From Mycobacterium sp. 155 (GTDB lineage: Bacteria > Actinomycetota > Actinomycetes > Mycobacteriales > Mycobacteriaceae), in assembly GCF_000373905.1 (NCBI RefSeq), contig NZ_KB892705.1, positions 2,189,020-2,253,019 on the forward strand: a stretch of 64,000 nt of DNA, read 5' to 3'. A program made the translations under genes and the position numbers. This document shows positions 9,726-18,445 of this stretch, piece after piece. Each line of letters starts with the position of its first letter. Positions within the stretch are counted from its first letter, which is position 1. The notes beneath the pieces are model-generated. The model worked only from the letters and a program-made list of their open reading frames with translations, ran no database searches and had not been told where the DNA came from.

Positions 9726-10967
9726 ATGAAAATCCTGATGGTGTCGTGGGAGTACCCGCCGGTGGTCGTCGGCGGTCTCGGCAGGCACGTGCATCATCTG
9801 GCCACTGCGCTCGTTGCGGCCGGCCACGAAGTCGTGGTACTGAGCCGTCGCCCGACCGATACCGACCCGAGCACGCATCCGTCGACCGACGAAGTCAGCG
9901 AGGGTGTCCGTGTCGTCGCCGCCGCGCAGGACCCGCACGAATTCGGTTTCGGCACCGACATGATGGCCTGGACGCTGGCGATGGGGCACGCGATGGTGCG
10001 CACCGGCCTGGGCATCAAGGACCATACCGGCGGCCCGTGGCGACCGGATCTGGTGCACGCGCACGACTGGCTGGTCGCTCACCCGTCCATCACCCTGTCC
10101 GAATACTTTGATGTGCCACTGGTTTCCACTATCCATGCCACCGAGGCCGGCAGGCACTCCGGCTGGGTGTCGGGCCCGATCAGCCGACAGGTACATGCTG
10201 TGGAGTCCTGGCTGGCGCGTGAATCGGATTCGCTGATCACGTGTTCGGCCTCGATGAGCGCGGAGATCACCGAGTTGTTCGGGCCCGGGCTCGCCGAGAC
10301 CAGGGTGATCCGCAACGGTATCGACGCCGCGCTGTGGCCGTTCGCGCGGCGCCGGCCGCGCCAGGGGCCCGCTCAGTTGCTCTACGTCGGGCGCCTCGAA
10401 TACGAGAAGGGCGTACACGACGCGATCGCAGCACTGCCCCGGATCCGGCGCGTCCATCCCGGCACCACCCTGACTGTCGCCGGTGACGGCACGCAGCAGC
10501 AGTGGCTCGTGGACCAGGCTCGGAAACACAAGGTGCTCAAGGCCACCCGATTCGTCGGCCGCCTCGCCCACGATGAGCTGGTGGCCGCATTGCATGCCGC
10601 GGACGCTGCGGTGCTGCCCAGCCACTACGAACCGTTCGGGATCGTGGCGCTGGAGGCCGCAGCCACCGGCACACCGCTGGTCACCTCCAACGTCGGCGGG
10701 CTCGGTGAAGCGGTGATCGACGGCCAGACCGGGATGTCGTTCGCGCCACGGGACGTGACCGGGCTGGCCGATGCGGTCCGCGCTGTGCTCGACGACCCCG
10801 CCGCGGCGCAGCAGCGGGCCATCACCGCCCGAGACCGGCTGACCTCCGATTTCGACTGGCACACCGTGGCCGCCGAGACCGCCAAGGTGTACCTGGCGGC
10901 CAAACGTGGTGAACACGAACCACATCCGCGCCGCCCCATCGTCGAGCACGCACTGCCCGACCGCTGA
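9726..10967 (+). CDS. Glycosyltransferase family 4, MGLP/glucan alpha-1,4-glucosyltransferase (Rv3032-like)
   Basis: This GT-B fold enzyme elongates alpha-1,4-glucan. M. tuberculosis Rv3032 was linked genetically to MGLP and glycogen synthesis. The 413-residue protein starts MKILMVSWEYPPVVVGGLGR, with the acceptor-side GGLGRHVHHLA. The nucleotide-sugar domain carries YVGRLEYEKG and the E-x7-E motif EPFGIVALE. The ATG at 9726 is chosen because it begins at the family N terminus and is preceded by GGAGAAAG; the longer open frame upstream lies within the GH57 gene. It is third in the operon. Confidence 0.93.
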   Translation: MKILMVSWEYPPVVVGGLGRHVHHLATALVAAGHEVVVLSRRPTDTDPSTHPSTDEVSEGVRVVAAAQDPHEFGFGTDMMAWTLAMGHAMVRTGLGIKDHTGGPWRPDLVHAHDWLVAHPSITLSEYFDVPLVSTIHATEAGRHSGWVSGPISRQVHAVESWLARESDSLITCSASMSAEITELFGPGLAETRVIRNGIDAALWPFARRRPRQGPAQLLYVGRLEYEKGVHDAIAALPRIRRVHPGTTLTVAGDGTQQQWLVDQARKHKVLKATRFVGRLAHDELVAALHAADAAVLPSHYEPFGIVALEAAATGTPLVTSNVGGLGEAVIDGQTGMSFAPRDVTGLADAVRAVLDDPAAAQQRAITARDRLTSDFDWHTVAAETAKVYLAAKRGEHEPHPRRPIVEHALPDR

Positions 10968-11034
10968 GGGCGACCCACTCCGGTCGTGCCACGCTGGCCG
11001 AGCAGTTCGGGATTGCTTGGTCTGGCTGACTGCC

Positions 11035-11349
11035 CTAGCGCGGCAACGAAAGAACCGACACCGCAATGAGAATCAGCACACCGACGGTCACCACATGGAC
11101 TTCACGCGTCGGGGTGATCCGGTTCGGCAGCGGATGGCGGGCCAGAACGCGTTGCCTGCGCAGCCCCACCGCATAGACCAGCAGCGCGACCGCGACCGCG
11201 ACACACGCGGCCACCAACCCGAATCCGGCTTTGTGGTGCTGAATGTCATGGAGCATGAGCAACGCCCCGTTGCCCAGCACCGCGAACGCCGTGCGCGTCC
11301 AGGACAGCGAGGTCCGCTGTGCCTGAAGACCGGGATCGACAGCGGTCAC
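11035..11349 (-). CDS. Small DUF202 membrane protein (second of a pair)
   Basis: The 104-residue protein has the DUF202/YidH signature [21 protein letters not shown] at its start and three likely membrane helices (about 23-34, 42-62 and 85-101). The GTG start at 11349 overlaps the stop of the preceding DUF202 gene by 4 bp. Function of the family is unknown. M. tuberculosis has a comparable pair elsewhere (Rv2272/Rv2273, from memory); in this window the pair sits inside the MGLP region. Confidence 0.75.
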   Translation of the reverse strand: MTAVDPGLQAQRTSLSWTRTAFAVLGNGALLMLHDIQHHKAGFGLVAACVAVAVALLVYAVGLRRQRVLARHPLPNRITPTREVHVVTVGVLILIAVSVLSLPR

Positions 11350-11729
11350 CGGCTGGCGATCCTGACCACGGCGACGACCAGGACCAGCACACCGATCAGA
11401 CACAACCCGACCGCCAGGTACGCCGGCGTGGGGTGGCGGGGCAACGACGTGCCGGTGCGCATCGCATGTTCCACTTGCCGCCAGCGCCACAAACCGACCC
11501 CCGAGGTCAGTGTGGCAAGGATCGTCAACAACAGGCCGAGGATGTGGCGCGCCTGGGGCACACCCAGTTCGGGCACGAACTGGATGACGGCTACCGCGGC
11601 AGCGAGAAGCCCGAGCGCGGTGCGCTGCCAAGCCAGGAACGTCCGCTCGTTGGCAAGCGTGAAGCGGTAATCGGGCTCCTGTGCTTCATCCGGACAGGGG
11701 CCTGCTTCGTCGTCAGTTCGTTCGCTCAG
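11346..11729 (-). CDS. DUF202 membrane protein (first of a pair), start codon unusual
   Basis: The conserved part reads [20 protein letters not shown], followed by three hydrophobic segments, matching YidH/DUF202. No ATG, GTG or TTG lies near the family N terminus in this frame. The best placed start is a CTG at 11729-11727 that overlaps the acetyltransferase stop (CTGA), giving about 127 residues and the usual family length. It is followed with a 4-bp overlap by a second DUF202 gene. The function is unknown and the start is an inference. Confidence 0.6.
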   Translation of the reverse strand: MSERTDDEAGPCPDEAQEPDYRFTLANERTFLAWQRTALGLLAAAVAVIQFVPELGVPQARHILGLLLTILATLTSGVGLWRWRQVEHAMRTGTSLPRHPTPAYLAVGLCLIGVLVLVVAVVRIASR

Positions 11730-12466
11730 TTGCTCGCAGCCTTTTTGCGCTCGATGTCGGCCAGCGCGGCAGCCAGTTCGGCCCGCTGCGCCGCCGAGGT
11801 GTCCCAGGCCAGCTTGCGGTTCTTGACCACCTTCGCCGGGGACCCGACGGCGATCGAGTAGTCCGGAATGTCGCCCTTGACCACGGCGTGTGCGCCCAAC
11901 ACGCAGCCGCGGCCGATGGTGGTGCCGCGCAGCACCGTGACTTTCGCGGCGATCCAGGTGTCGGGGCCGATGCGTACCGGACCCTTGACGATGCCCTGGT
12001 CCTTGATCGGCAGCTCGATGCTGTCCATCTTGTGGTCGAAGTCGCAGACATAGCACCAGTCGGCCATCAACGCGGACTCGCCGAACTCGATGTCGAGGTA
12101 AGTGTTGATGACGTTGTCGCGACCGAACACGACCTTGTCACCCAGGCGCAACGAGCCCTCATGGCAGCGGATCGTGTTCTTGTCACCGATATGCACCCAG
12201 CGGCCGATCTCCATCTGCGCGAGCTCCGGGGTGCACTGGATCTCCACACCCTTGCCCAGGAACACCATGCCGCGCGTGATGATGTGCGGATTGGCCAGCT
12301 TGAACTTCAGCAGCCGCCAGTACCGGACCAAATACCACGGCGTATAGGCGCGGTTGGCGATGACCCACTTGAGGGAGTCCAAAGTGAGGAAGTTGGCCTG
12401 CCGAGAATCGCGCAGCCGGGACCCCCGCCAGCGCTTGTGAATCGGGGCGCCCCACATCGTCGTCAT
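11726..12466 (-). CDS. Left-handed beta-helix O-acetyltransferase of the MGLP cluster (Rv3034c-like)
   Basis: The protein has a hexapeptide-repeat left-handed beta-helix, visible as [33 protein letters not shown] and [20 protein letters not shown], the end typical of maltose/serine O-acetyltransferases. It is predicted to acetylate sugar hydroxyls with acetyl-CoA, and MGLP is known to carry short acyl groups. It matches Rv3034c and heads a minus-strand operon with two DUF202 genes. It is divergent from the lipoprotein gene at 12.6 kb. The acceptor is inferred only from context. Confidence 0.83.
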   Translation of the reverse strand: MTTMWGAPIHKRWRGSRLRDSRQANFLTLDSLKWVIANRAYTPWYLVRYWRLLKFKLANPHIITRGMVFLGKGVEIQCTPELAQMEIGRWVHIGDKNTIRCHEGSLRLGDKVVFGRDNVINTYLDIEFGESALMADWCYVCDFDHKMDSIELPIKDQGIVKGPVRIGPDTWIAAKVTVLRGTTIGRGCVLGAHAVVKGDIPDYSIAVGSPAKVVKNRKLAWDTSAAQRAELAAALADIERKKAASN

Positions 12467-12560
12467 GGCCCGAAAGCCTACGCGAGCGGCGGCGACCGAA
12501 TTCGGAGTCGCTCCGGTCCTGCAGCCTCACATTCGCAACGGTTACCCTCAGCTTGACCAC

Positions 12561-13922
12561 ATGCGCGAACCACGGGTGCCGGACCGGGCGCACCGACCGT
12601 ACGTGCCGATCCGCCCGAGCCCCGAACGAAAGGACACCGTCATCCGCCGATACCTTGCGCTGGCGGTAGCGGCGCTGCTCACGGGCGTGCTCGCCGGGTG
12701 TGAGAACACCGATTCATGGGTCGATGCGCATCCCGCGTCGGGCTGGTCCGCGCAGTACGCCGACGCCGCCAACAGCAGCTACAGCGCAGTGCACGGAGCC
12801 GACACGTTGAAGTCGGCCTGGAGCCGCACGGTCAAGGGCGATCTGGGTGCCCAGGTGGCGCTGGGCGCGACCGGTTACCTCGCCGCAAACGGTCAGACTG
12901 CCGGCGGCTGCTCGTTGATGGTCTGGGAGTCCGACAACAACGCACGCCAGCGCTGGTGCACCCGGCTGATACTTGGCGGCGGCTGGTCCAGTCCGCTGTT
13001 CGACGGCTTCGACAACCTTTACGTCGGTCAGCCCGGCACTATGTTGTCCTTTCCGCCAACGCAGTGGATCCGGTGGCGCCAACCGGTGATCGGCATGCCG
13101 ACCACCCCACGCCTCCTCGACGACGGCCAACTGCTGGTGGTGACCCATCTCGGGCAGGTACTGGTGTTCGACAGCCATCGCGGCACCGTGGTCGGCACTC
13201 CGCTCGACCTGGTCACCGGCATCGACCCGACCGACTCACAGCGCGGGCTGGGTGACTGCCAACAGGGCCGGCCGCGCTGTCCCGTGGCGGCCGCGCCCGC
13301 CTTCTCCAAGGCCACAAACATCGTGGTGCTGAGCCTGTGGGAGCCGGACGCCGAAGGCCCTGTCCTGGTCGGCCTGCGGTACCGCCCGAATCAGAAACCG
13401 ATGCTGAACCGCGAGTGGACCAGCACGGCGGTGGGCCAGGGGCCGCTGGCCAGCCCGGTGCTCTCCGCGGACGGATCGACCGCGTACGTCAACGGCCGCG
13501 ACCAACGCCTCTGGGCGATCGATACCGCTGACGGCAAGGCGAAGTGGTCGGTACCGCTGAACTTTCTCGCCCAGACGCCGCCGTCGGTGTCACCCGACGG
13601 GCTCATCGTGGCGGGCGGCGGCCCGGACGCCAAACTGATCGGGGTCCGCGACAACGGCGACAAGGGCGACGTTGTGTGGACCCGCGACGACGTCACGCCG
13701 CTGACCACCACGAGCCGAGCCGACGGCATCGGCTACGCCGTGGCGCGTGAGGGCGGGCACGGCCAGACGCTGATGGTGTTCGATACCAGCGACGGGCGCA
13801 CCCTCAACAGCTACCCGCTGCCCGACGCCACCGGCTGGCCCGTCGGCGTATCGATCGGTCACGATCGCCTGGTGATCGCCGCGACCAGCGACGGTCAGGT
13901 GTACGGCTTCGCTCCGGCGTGA
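12561..13922 (+). CDS. Beta-propeller (PQQ-repeat-like) lipoprotein, Rv3035-like
   Basis: A signal segment RRYLALAVAALLTGVLAGC ends in a lipobox Cys, so the mature protein should be lipid-anchored outside the membrane. The body carries PQQ/WD-like blade motifs such as LLVVTHLGQVLVFDSHRGTV, AYVNGRDQRLWAIDTADGKA and VIAATSDGQVYGFAPA. The start is uncertain: an ATG at 12561 or a GTG at 12603 gives a long N-terminal extension. A good ribosome site (GAAAGGA) lies just before GTC-ATC codons at the natural signal-peptide start, where no standard start exists. It corresponds to Rv3035; the ligand is unknown. Confidence 0.75.
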   Translation: MREPRVPDRAHRPYVPIRPSPERKDTVIRRYLALAVAALLTGVLAGCENTDSWVDAHPASGWSAQYADAANSSYSAVHGADTLKSAWSRTVKGDLGAQVALGATGYLAANGQTAGGCSLMVWESDNNARQRWCTRLILGGGWSSPLFDGFDNLYVGQPGTMLSFPPTQWIRWRQPVIGMPTTPRLLDDGQLLVVTHLGQVLVFDSHRGTVVGTPLDLVTGIDPTDSQRGLGDCQQGRPRCPVAAAPAFSKATNIVVLSLWEPDAEGPVLVGLRYRPNQKPMLNREWTSTAVGQGPLASPVLSADGSTAYVNGRDQRLWAIDTADGKAKWSVPLNFLAQTPPSVSPDGLIVAGGGPDAKLIGVRDNGDKGDVVWTRDDVTPLTTTSRADGIGYAVAREGGHGQTLMVFDTSDGRTLNSYPLPDATGWPVGVSIGHDRLVIAATSDGQVYGFAPA

Positions 13923-13934
13923 CCGGGCCTGCGG

Positions 13935-14624
13935 TCACGCCAGCAAGTCCGCCAACGCATCTCGCGGCACAGACGCCTGCGTGGCGCCGGCCGCCTCGGC
14001 GAACAACTCACCCTGGCCGAAGAAGAAGATCACCGCATCGTCGGTGATCGCGAAGTTCTGGTAGTGCGTCGGGTCGAGCCCGGCACTCGACGGTATCGCC
14101 TGCTCCACACCGGACTGCTTCTGCAGTTGGCGCTGCACGATCGGGTAGATCACGTCGAGCGGCTTGGTCCCCGGCTTGAACAGTGTGTCGAACGTGATGG
14201 GCGCCCGGGTCAGGAGGCTGTAGTTGAACGCCTTGTACCAGGTCTGCGGGTGCGCCCCACCGACGTTTTGATACACCTCGAACACCAGGCTCTGGGTACG
14301 AGGCGGCATACCCGAGCTGTAGCGGGTTCCCTTGGCGTCCAGCACGTAAGGCTGGTCACGTGATCCCGGCATCTGCGAGACGTTGACGAACCCGTCCCTC
14401 GTCTGCGTCAGGTAGTCCGTCAACGCCTGCTGGTCCGGATAGTCGACCGGGAACGTGTAATCGAGCGTGTATGCCGCGTTGGCGGCGTGCACGGTGCAGG
14501 TCTGATCCAGATCGACCGTGCCGTCGAGATCGGCACATGCGTTCTGAGCCGCCGCTACCGGCGTAGAAAGCCAGCCGATCAGCACACCGGCCGCCAGAGC
14601 GGCCACTACAGGGGGAAATCGCAT
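13935..14624 (-). CDS. Secreted DUF3298/RsiV-like protein (Rv3036c, TB22.2-like)
   Basis: The protein begins MRFPPVVAALAAGVLIGWLS and has a signal peptide cleaved near PVAAAQ. It continues with YTLDYTFPVDYPDQQALTDY and ends with the DUF3298-type TFDTLFKPG... and TDDAVIFFFGQGEL. It matches TB22.2/Rv3036c, a culture-filtrate protein of M. tuberculosis as I recall. The ATG at 14624 is preferred to one 18 bp upstream because a signal peptide starts here. It is convergent with the propeller lipoprotein, 12 bp apart. The role is unknown. Confidence 0.83.
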   Translation of the reverse strand: MRFPPVVAALAAGVLIGWLSTPVAAAQNACADLDGTVDLDQTCTVHAANAAYTLDYTFPVDYPDQQALTDYLTQTRDGFVNVSQMPGSRDQPYVLDAKGTRYSSGMPPRTQSLVFEVYQNVGGAHPQTWYKAFNYSLLTRAPITFDTLFKPGTKPLDVIYPIVQRQLQKQSGVEQAIPSSAGLDPTHYQNFAITDDAVIFFFGQGELFAEAAGATQASVPRDALADLLA

Positions 14625-14698
14625 TGTCAGTCGTCCTCGCAAGCGATCAACTCAGGCCGGCTCCGACTCCGGCGCGTCAACCACAGGGTACGTGGCAG

Positions 14699-15805
14699 TC
14701 ACCGTGACGGCCGACAAACAAACGCCGTCGCGGTGCTCGCGGCGCCCGATCCCAGCCGGGTGATGACGACGGAGAGTTGCTCCGCGCCGCGCAGACGCAG
14801 CCGTCGCCGCAACACATCTGGGTCCACGTTCACGCCACGCACCAGGATTTCGACGGCGCCGACCGACCGTGCCGCCAGCACCTCACGCAGTCGACGCTCG
14901 TGATAGCCGAGTTGTTCGAGCACCTCGAACCCGCGCAGCCCGACAGGCAGCTCGTCGCCGGACAGATAGGCGATGTCGGGGTCTAGTTGCCACAGACCGT
15001 GCCGAACCGCATAGTGTCGGACCAGCCCCGCCCGCACCACGGCACCGTCGGGATCGATGATCCAGCGCCCGGCCGGTGCGACCGCACAGTCGTCGGGCTC
15101 GGCATCGGTGATCTGTTCGTCGCGGTCGAGCAGGGTGGCCCGCCTTCGAACACCGGTTCCGGCCAGCCCCGGCGACCACAGACACGCCTCCCGCACTCCC
15201 CCGCCTACCGAGGTCACCTCAATCTCGCCCTCGAACCCCATCCTCGCGAGCTCATCGAAATCTATTCCGGGAGCACACTTTACGACTGTGTCGCGACCTC
15301 GGTAAATGTCCAGCAGAGCGTCGAGCGCCGGTGTGTAGGCGCGCGGATCGAACCGCCTGCGCCCACCCGCTCGGCGTGCGGGGTCCAGGATCGCCACGGC
15401 ATCGCGGGTGATCGGCCGCAGCGCGTCGGCACGGCACAATGCGACACCGGGCACGTTGTGCGCAGCCATCGCCAGCCGCACCGGATCGATGTCACTGCCC
15501 ACCAGGTCGGCTGCCGAATTCTGCAGTGCCACAAGCTCGCTGCCGATCGAGCAGGTGGCGTCATGCACTCGTGCACCGGCCAACCGGTGGGCCCGGTGTG
15601 CGGTCACCGGCGCCGCGGTGGCCTGCTGCAGCGCCTCATCGGTGAACAACCAGCGCGCCGGGTCATCGAACTTGGCGACGGCCCGGCGGCGCAGTTGTAC
15701 CGTCTCGACCAGTATCGTCACCCGCTCACCGAATTGCGTTCGGAGAGCTGCGATATCGCTGAGCAGACTGGCGTCGGACAGCTGACGCCGGGCCACCTGG
15801 TCCAA
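14699..15805 (-). CDS. SAM-dependent methyltransferase with THUMP-like domain (Rv3037c-like)
   Basis: The protein contains a class I methyltransferase core (VHDATCSIGSELVAL near 80, SDIDPVRLAMAAHN near 100, ILDPARRAGGRRRFDP near 138) and the THUMP-like C-terminal domain found in the Rv3037c family. Rv3037c was listed among putative MGLP methyltransferases, but the motif DPARR also resembles RNA methyltransferases. The only usual start is a TTG at 15805. The 22 codons upstream stay open and read ADVAYLRSEAG, which resembles the family N terminus, so the true start may be upstream and non-standard. It is 53 bp after the next methyltransferase gene. Confidence 0.75.
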   Translation of the reverse strand: MDQVARRQLSDASLLSDIAALRTQFGERVTILVETVQLRRRAVAKFDDPARWLFTDEALQQATAAPVTAHRAHRLAGARVHDATCSIGSELVALQNSAADLVGSDIDPVRLAMAAHNVPGVALCRADALRPITRDAVAILDPARRAGGRRRFDPRAYTPALDALLDIYRGRDTVVKCAPGIDFDELARMGFEGEIEVTSVGGGVREACLWSPGLAGTGVRRRATLLDRDEQITDAEPDDCAVAPAGRWIIDPDGAVVRAGLVRHYAVRHGLWQLDPDIAYLSGDELPVGLRGFEVLEQLGYHERRLREVLAARSVGAVEILVRGVNVDPDVLRRRLRLRGAEQLSVVITRLGSGAASTATAFVCRPSR

Positions 15806-15858
15806 CGCCTGCAGGCCTGCCTCCGACCGCAGATATGCGACATCGGCAGTACTGAAAA

Positions 15859-16851
15859 CTACGACGGCTTAACCCCGGTGACCATGACATTGTAGAACCA
15901 GCCCTTGGGCACCACGCGGCGCCAGACGTTGCTGTCCACCCAGCTCAGTGCCATCCAGCTGTTGAATGCGAACTTGGCCCAGCCCCAACCGAGTCGGCCC
16001 GCAGGCACCGCGGCCTCGAACGTCCGCACCGGCCAGCCCAACATCGCCGCGGTGAACTCCTCACTGGCCGTCCGCACCTCGACCGCGCCGGCGTTTGTGG
16101 CCATCCGCTCGAGATCCGCTGGATCGAAGGTGTGCAGGTCCACCACGGCCTCCAGGGCCGCTGCCCGGGACGACTCGTCGAGTTCGGCCTGCGGGCGGCG
16201 CCAGCCGTCCAGGCCCGGCAACTTGGTGACATTGGTGGTGGCGCGCCAGGTCAGGGTGGACAGTTCGCGCGCGTAGCGGTTGCCGACCTTCGTGGGTTCC
16301 CCTGCGAAGACGAATCGGCCGCCCGGCTTGAGTACCCGCACCACCTCACGCAGGGAAAGTTCGACGTCCGGAATGTGGTGCAGCACAGCATGCCCTACCA
16401 CCAGGTCGAAGGTGTTGTCCTCGTACGGGATGCCCTCGGCGTCGGCGACGCGCCCGTCGATGTCCAGGCCGAGTGACTGCCCGTTGCGGGTCGCCACCTT
16501 GACCATGCCGGGCGACAGGTCGGTCACCGAACCACGCCGAGCGACACCGGACTGGATCAGATTGAGCAGGAAGAAGCCGGTGCCACAGCCCAGCTCGAGC
16601 GCCCGGCCGTAGGGCAGCTGACGCTGCTCGCCCTCGGGGACGATGGCGTCGAAGCGGCCGCGGGCGTAATCGATGCAGCGCTGGTCGTAAGAGATGGACC
16701 ACTTCTCGTCATACGTCTCGGCTTCCCAGTCGTGGTAAAGCACCTGAGCGAGCTTGCTGTCGTGCATCGCGGCCTCGACCTGTTCGGCCGTGGCGTGCGG
16801 GTTAGGAGCCGGCATGTCAGCGTCGGTGCCGGATTCCTTGATCTCTGTCAT
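15859..16851 (-). CDS. SAM-dependent methyltransferase (Rv3038c-like)
   Basis: This 330-residue class I methyltransferase has motif I ALELGCGTGFFLLNLI near 87, VTDLSPGMVKVA, VADAEGIPYEDNTFDLVVGH and AVLHHIPDVE, typical of UbiE/Methyltransf_11 enzymes. The C-terminal part includes FVFAGEPTKVGNRYARE. It matches Rv3038c. It stands 30 bp downstream of echA17 on the minus strand and leads into the THUMP-like methyltransferase. The substrate is unknown. Confidence 0.8.
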   Translation of the reverse strand: MTEIKESGTDADMPAPNPHATAEQVEAAMHDSKLAQVLYHDWEAETYDEKWSISYDQRCIDYARGRFDAIVPEGEQRQLPYGRALELGCGTGFFLLNLIQSGVARRGSVTDLSPGMVKVATRNGQSLGLDIDGRVADAEGIPYEDNTFDLVVGHAVLHHIPDVELSLREVVRVLKPGGRFVFAGEPTKVGNRYARELSTLTWRATTNVTKLPGLDGWRRPQAELDESSRAAALEAVVDLHTFDPADLERMATNAGAVEVRTASEEFTAAMLGWPVRTFEAAVPAGRLGWGWAKFAFNSWMALSWVDSNVWRRVVPKGWFYNVMVTGVKPS

Positions 16852-16881
16852 ACAGGGCAGCCTAATAGTCGGCGGCGCGGG

Positions 16882-17547
16882 TCAGGTCCGGTCGGTACGC
16901 CGGTCGACGGCCGCCTTTGCCGCTGCCAGCGCCGTAACCGGATGGTCGACGAAGCGGCGCGCCCACGCCAGCGCGGCGTCATAGACGTGATCGGGTGCCA
17001 CCATCTCGTCGACCAGGCCCAACGCGACAGCTTCCTCGGCTCCGACGAATCGACCGCTATAGGCCAGCTCCTTGGCCTTACCGCTGCCGATGACTGCGGC
17101 CAGCCTCTGGCCCGCACCGCCGCGGGGCGCCAACCCGGCCAGGATCTCGGTCGCGCCGAACTTCACGTTGTCCCCGCTGATCCGCCAGTCGGCGGCCAGC
17201 GCCAACGCCAGTCCACTGCCCAGCGCGTATCCGGTGATCGCAGCGACGGTCGGCCTCGGGATCGCGGTTACGGCATCCAGGCAGTCGCGCAACACGCCCT
17301 CCGCCACGGCGGCCTCGTCGGTATTGAGCGTGCGCAACTCGGGTACGTCATCACCCGCGCAGAAGATCTCGTGGCCGCCGAACAGCACGACCACCGCGAT
17401 ATCCGGGCGCTCGGCCAGTTCCCCGGCGGCCGTGGTGAGCTCCCGGTACACCTGTCGAGTCAGGGCGTTAGTCGGTGGACGCGACAGCAGCAGCGTCGCA
17501 ATCCAGGGTTCCGCGTCGCTCGTGACGACACTGACGAACTCGTTCAC
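16882..17547 (-). CDS. echA17: Enoyl-CoA hydratase/isomerase family protein
   Basis: The crotonase-fold protein has the oxyanion-hole segments [16 protein letters not shown] near 56 and [20 protein letters not shown] near 105. The catalytic Glu region [13 protein letters not shown] and [16 protein letters not shown] are also recognisable. The 221 residues are at the short end for the family. The GTG start overlaps the Nudix gene stop by 4 bp. It is syntenic with echA17/Rv3039c. It may hydrate 2-enoyl-CoA in beta-oxidation, though some EchA proteins have other reactions. Confidence 0.85.
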   Translation of the reverse strand: MNEFVSVVTSDAEPWIATLLLSRPPTNALTRQVYRELTTAAGELAERPDIAVVVLFGGHEIFCAGDDVPELRTLNTDEAAVAEGVLRDCLDAVTAIPRPTVAAITGYALGSGLALALAADWRISGDNVKFGATEILAGLAPRGGAGQRLAAVIGSGKAKELAYSGRFVGAEEAVALGLVDEMVAPDHVYDAALAWARRFVDHPVTALAAAKAAVDRRTDRT

Positions 17548-18383
17548 GACGCGCCGCCCGCAGCAGTCTCACCGGCAGATGAGCGGTGGCTGCGCGCCGC
17601 GTTGTACCGCTCGCTGTCGAAGAACTCGATCTCCCAGTTACCGCCCGTGACGGTCAGGTTGGGTTCGATGGCGACGATTTTGCGTTCGACGGCCAGCACC
17701 TCGGCGACCGTGCGGCCGTTGAGTGAATCCAGCTGCGTCCACGTCGGCGGGAGCAGGAACGACCGCCCCTCGGCAAAGTCGTCGAGCCCGGCCTGTGGGG
17801 TGCTCCAGAACGCGCGGTCACTCTCGGTGTTGTCGCCGTCGGCGCGCTGACCCTCGGGCAGGGCACCGACGAAGAAGTACGTGTCGTAGCGGCGGGTCCG
17901 TTCCTCTTTCGGAGTCACCCAGTTCGCCCACGGCCGGAGCAGATCTGCCCGCAGCACCAGCTTCTCCTGGCGCAGGAAGTCGGCGAACGACAGCGCATTG
18001 CCGGCCAGCGCGGCCCGGGCGTCGCGGTACACCGACGCGTCGCCGACGATGGCGTCGGGATCGTTGTCAGGGCCGGCGAACAGCACCCCGGACTCCTCGA
18101 ACGTCTCGCGCGCCGCGGCACACACGAGTGCCTCGGCCAGCGCGGTCTCCACCCCGAGTCGCTGCGCCCACCACGCCGGTTCCGGGCCGTACCAGGCGAT
18201 GTCGGCGTTGCGATCGCGCTCGTCGACCCCGCCGCCCGGGAACACCATGACGCCACCGGCGAACTCCATCGCCGTGTGCCTGCGCATCAGGAACACCTCG
18301 ATCTCCGAGGCAAGCGCTCGTCGGTGCACGTCACGCACGAGCATCACCGTCGCCGCAGGCCTCGGGACCAAAGGGTCGGTCAT
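17544..18383 (-). CDS. Nudix hydrolase (Rv3040c-like)
   Basis: The N terminus [11 protein letters not shown] leads to a Nudix box of the form GGGVDERD... followed by REx(2)EE within [15 protein letters not shown]. Here the box has a long insert of about 35 residues between its glycine strand and helix, as in the NUDT19-like branch acting on CoA or acyl-CoA. The ATG at 18383 gives 279 residues and fits the family start; in-frame codons upstream belong to a duplicated 29-bp repeat. It ends overlapping echA17, suggesting a CoA-related role. It matches Rv3040c. Confidence 0.83.
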   Translation of the reverse strand: MTDPLVPRPAATVMLVRDVHRRALASEIEVFLMRRHTAMEFAGGVMVFPGGGVDERDRNADIAWYGPEPAWWAQRLGVETALAEALVCAAARETFEESGVLFAGPDNDPDAIVGDASVYRDARAALAGNALSFADFLRQEKLVLRADLLRPWANWVTPKEERTRRYDTYFFVGALPEGQRADGDNTESDRAFWSTPQAGLDDFAEGRSFLLPPTWTQLDSLNGRTVAEVLAVERKIVAIEPNLTVTGGNWEIEFFDSERYNAARSHRSSAGETAAGGAS

Positions 18384-18445
18384 GTCGGCTCCTCGCGCAA
18401 GCGCTCGTCGGTGCTCGTCGGCTCCTCGCGCAAGCGCTCGTCGGT
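18384..18445. repeat. Direct repeat of 29 bp (two copies, 33-bp period)
   Basis: Identical 29-bp copies lie at 18384-18412 and 18417-18445, with the core CGCGCAAGCGCTCGTCGGT. A shorter copy of the core (GCAAGCGCTCGTCGGTGC) is inside the Nudix gene near 18310. The repeats fill the spacer between the ABC ATPase and Nudix genes, and the stop codon of the ABC gene begins at the edge of the second copy. Confidence 0.8.
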
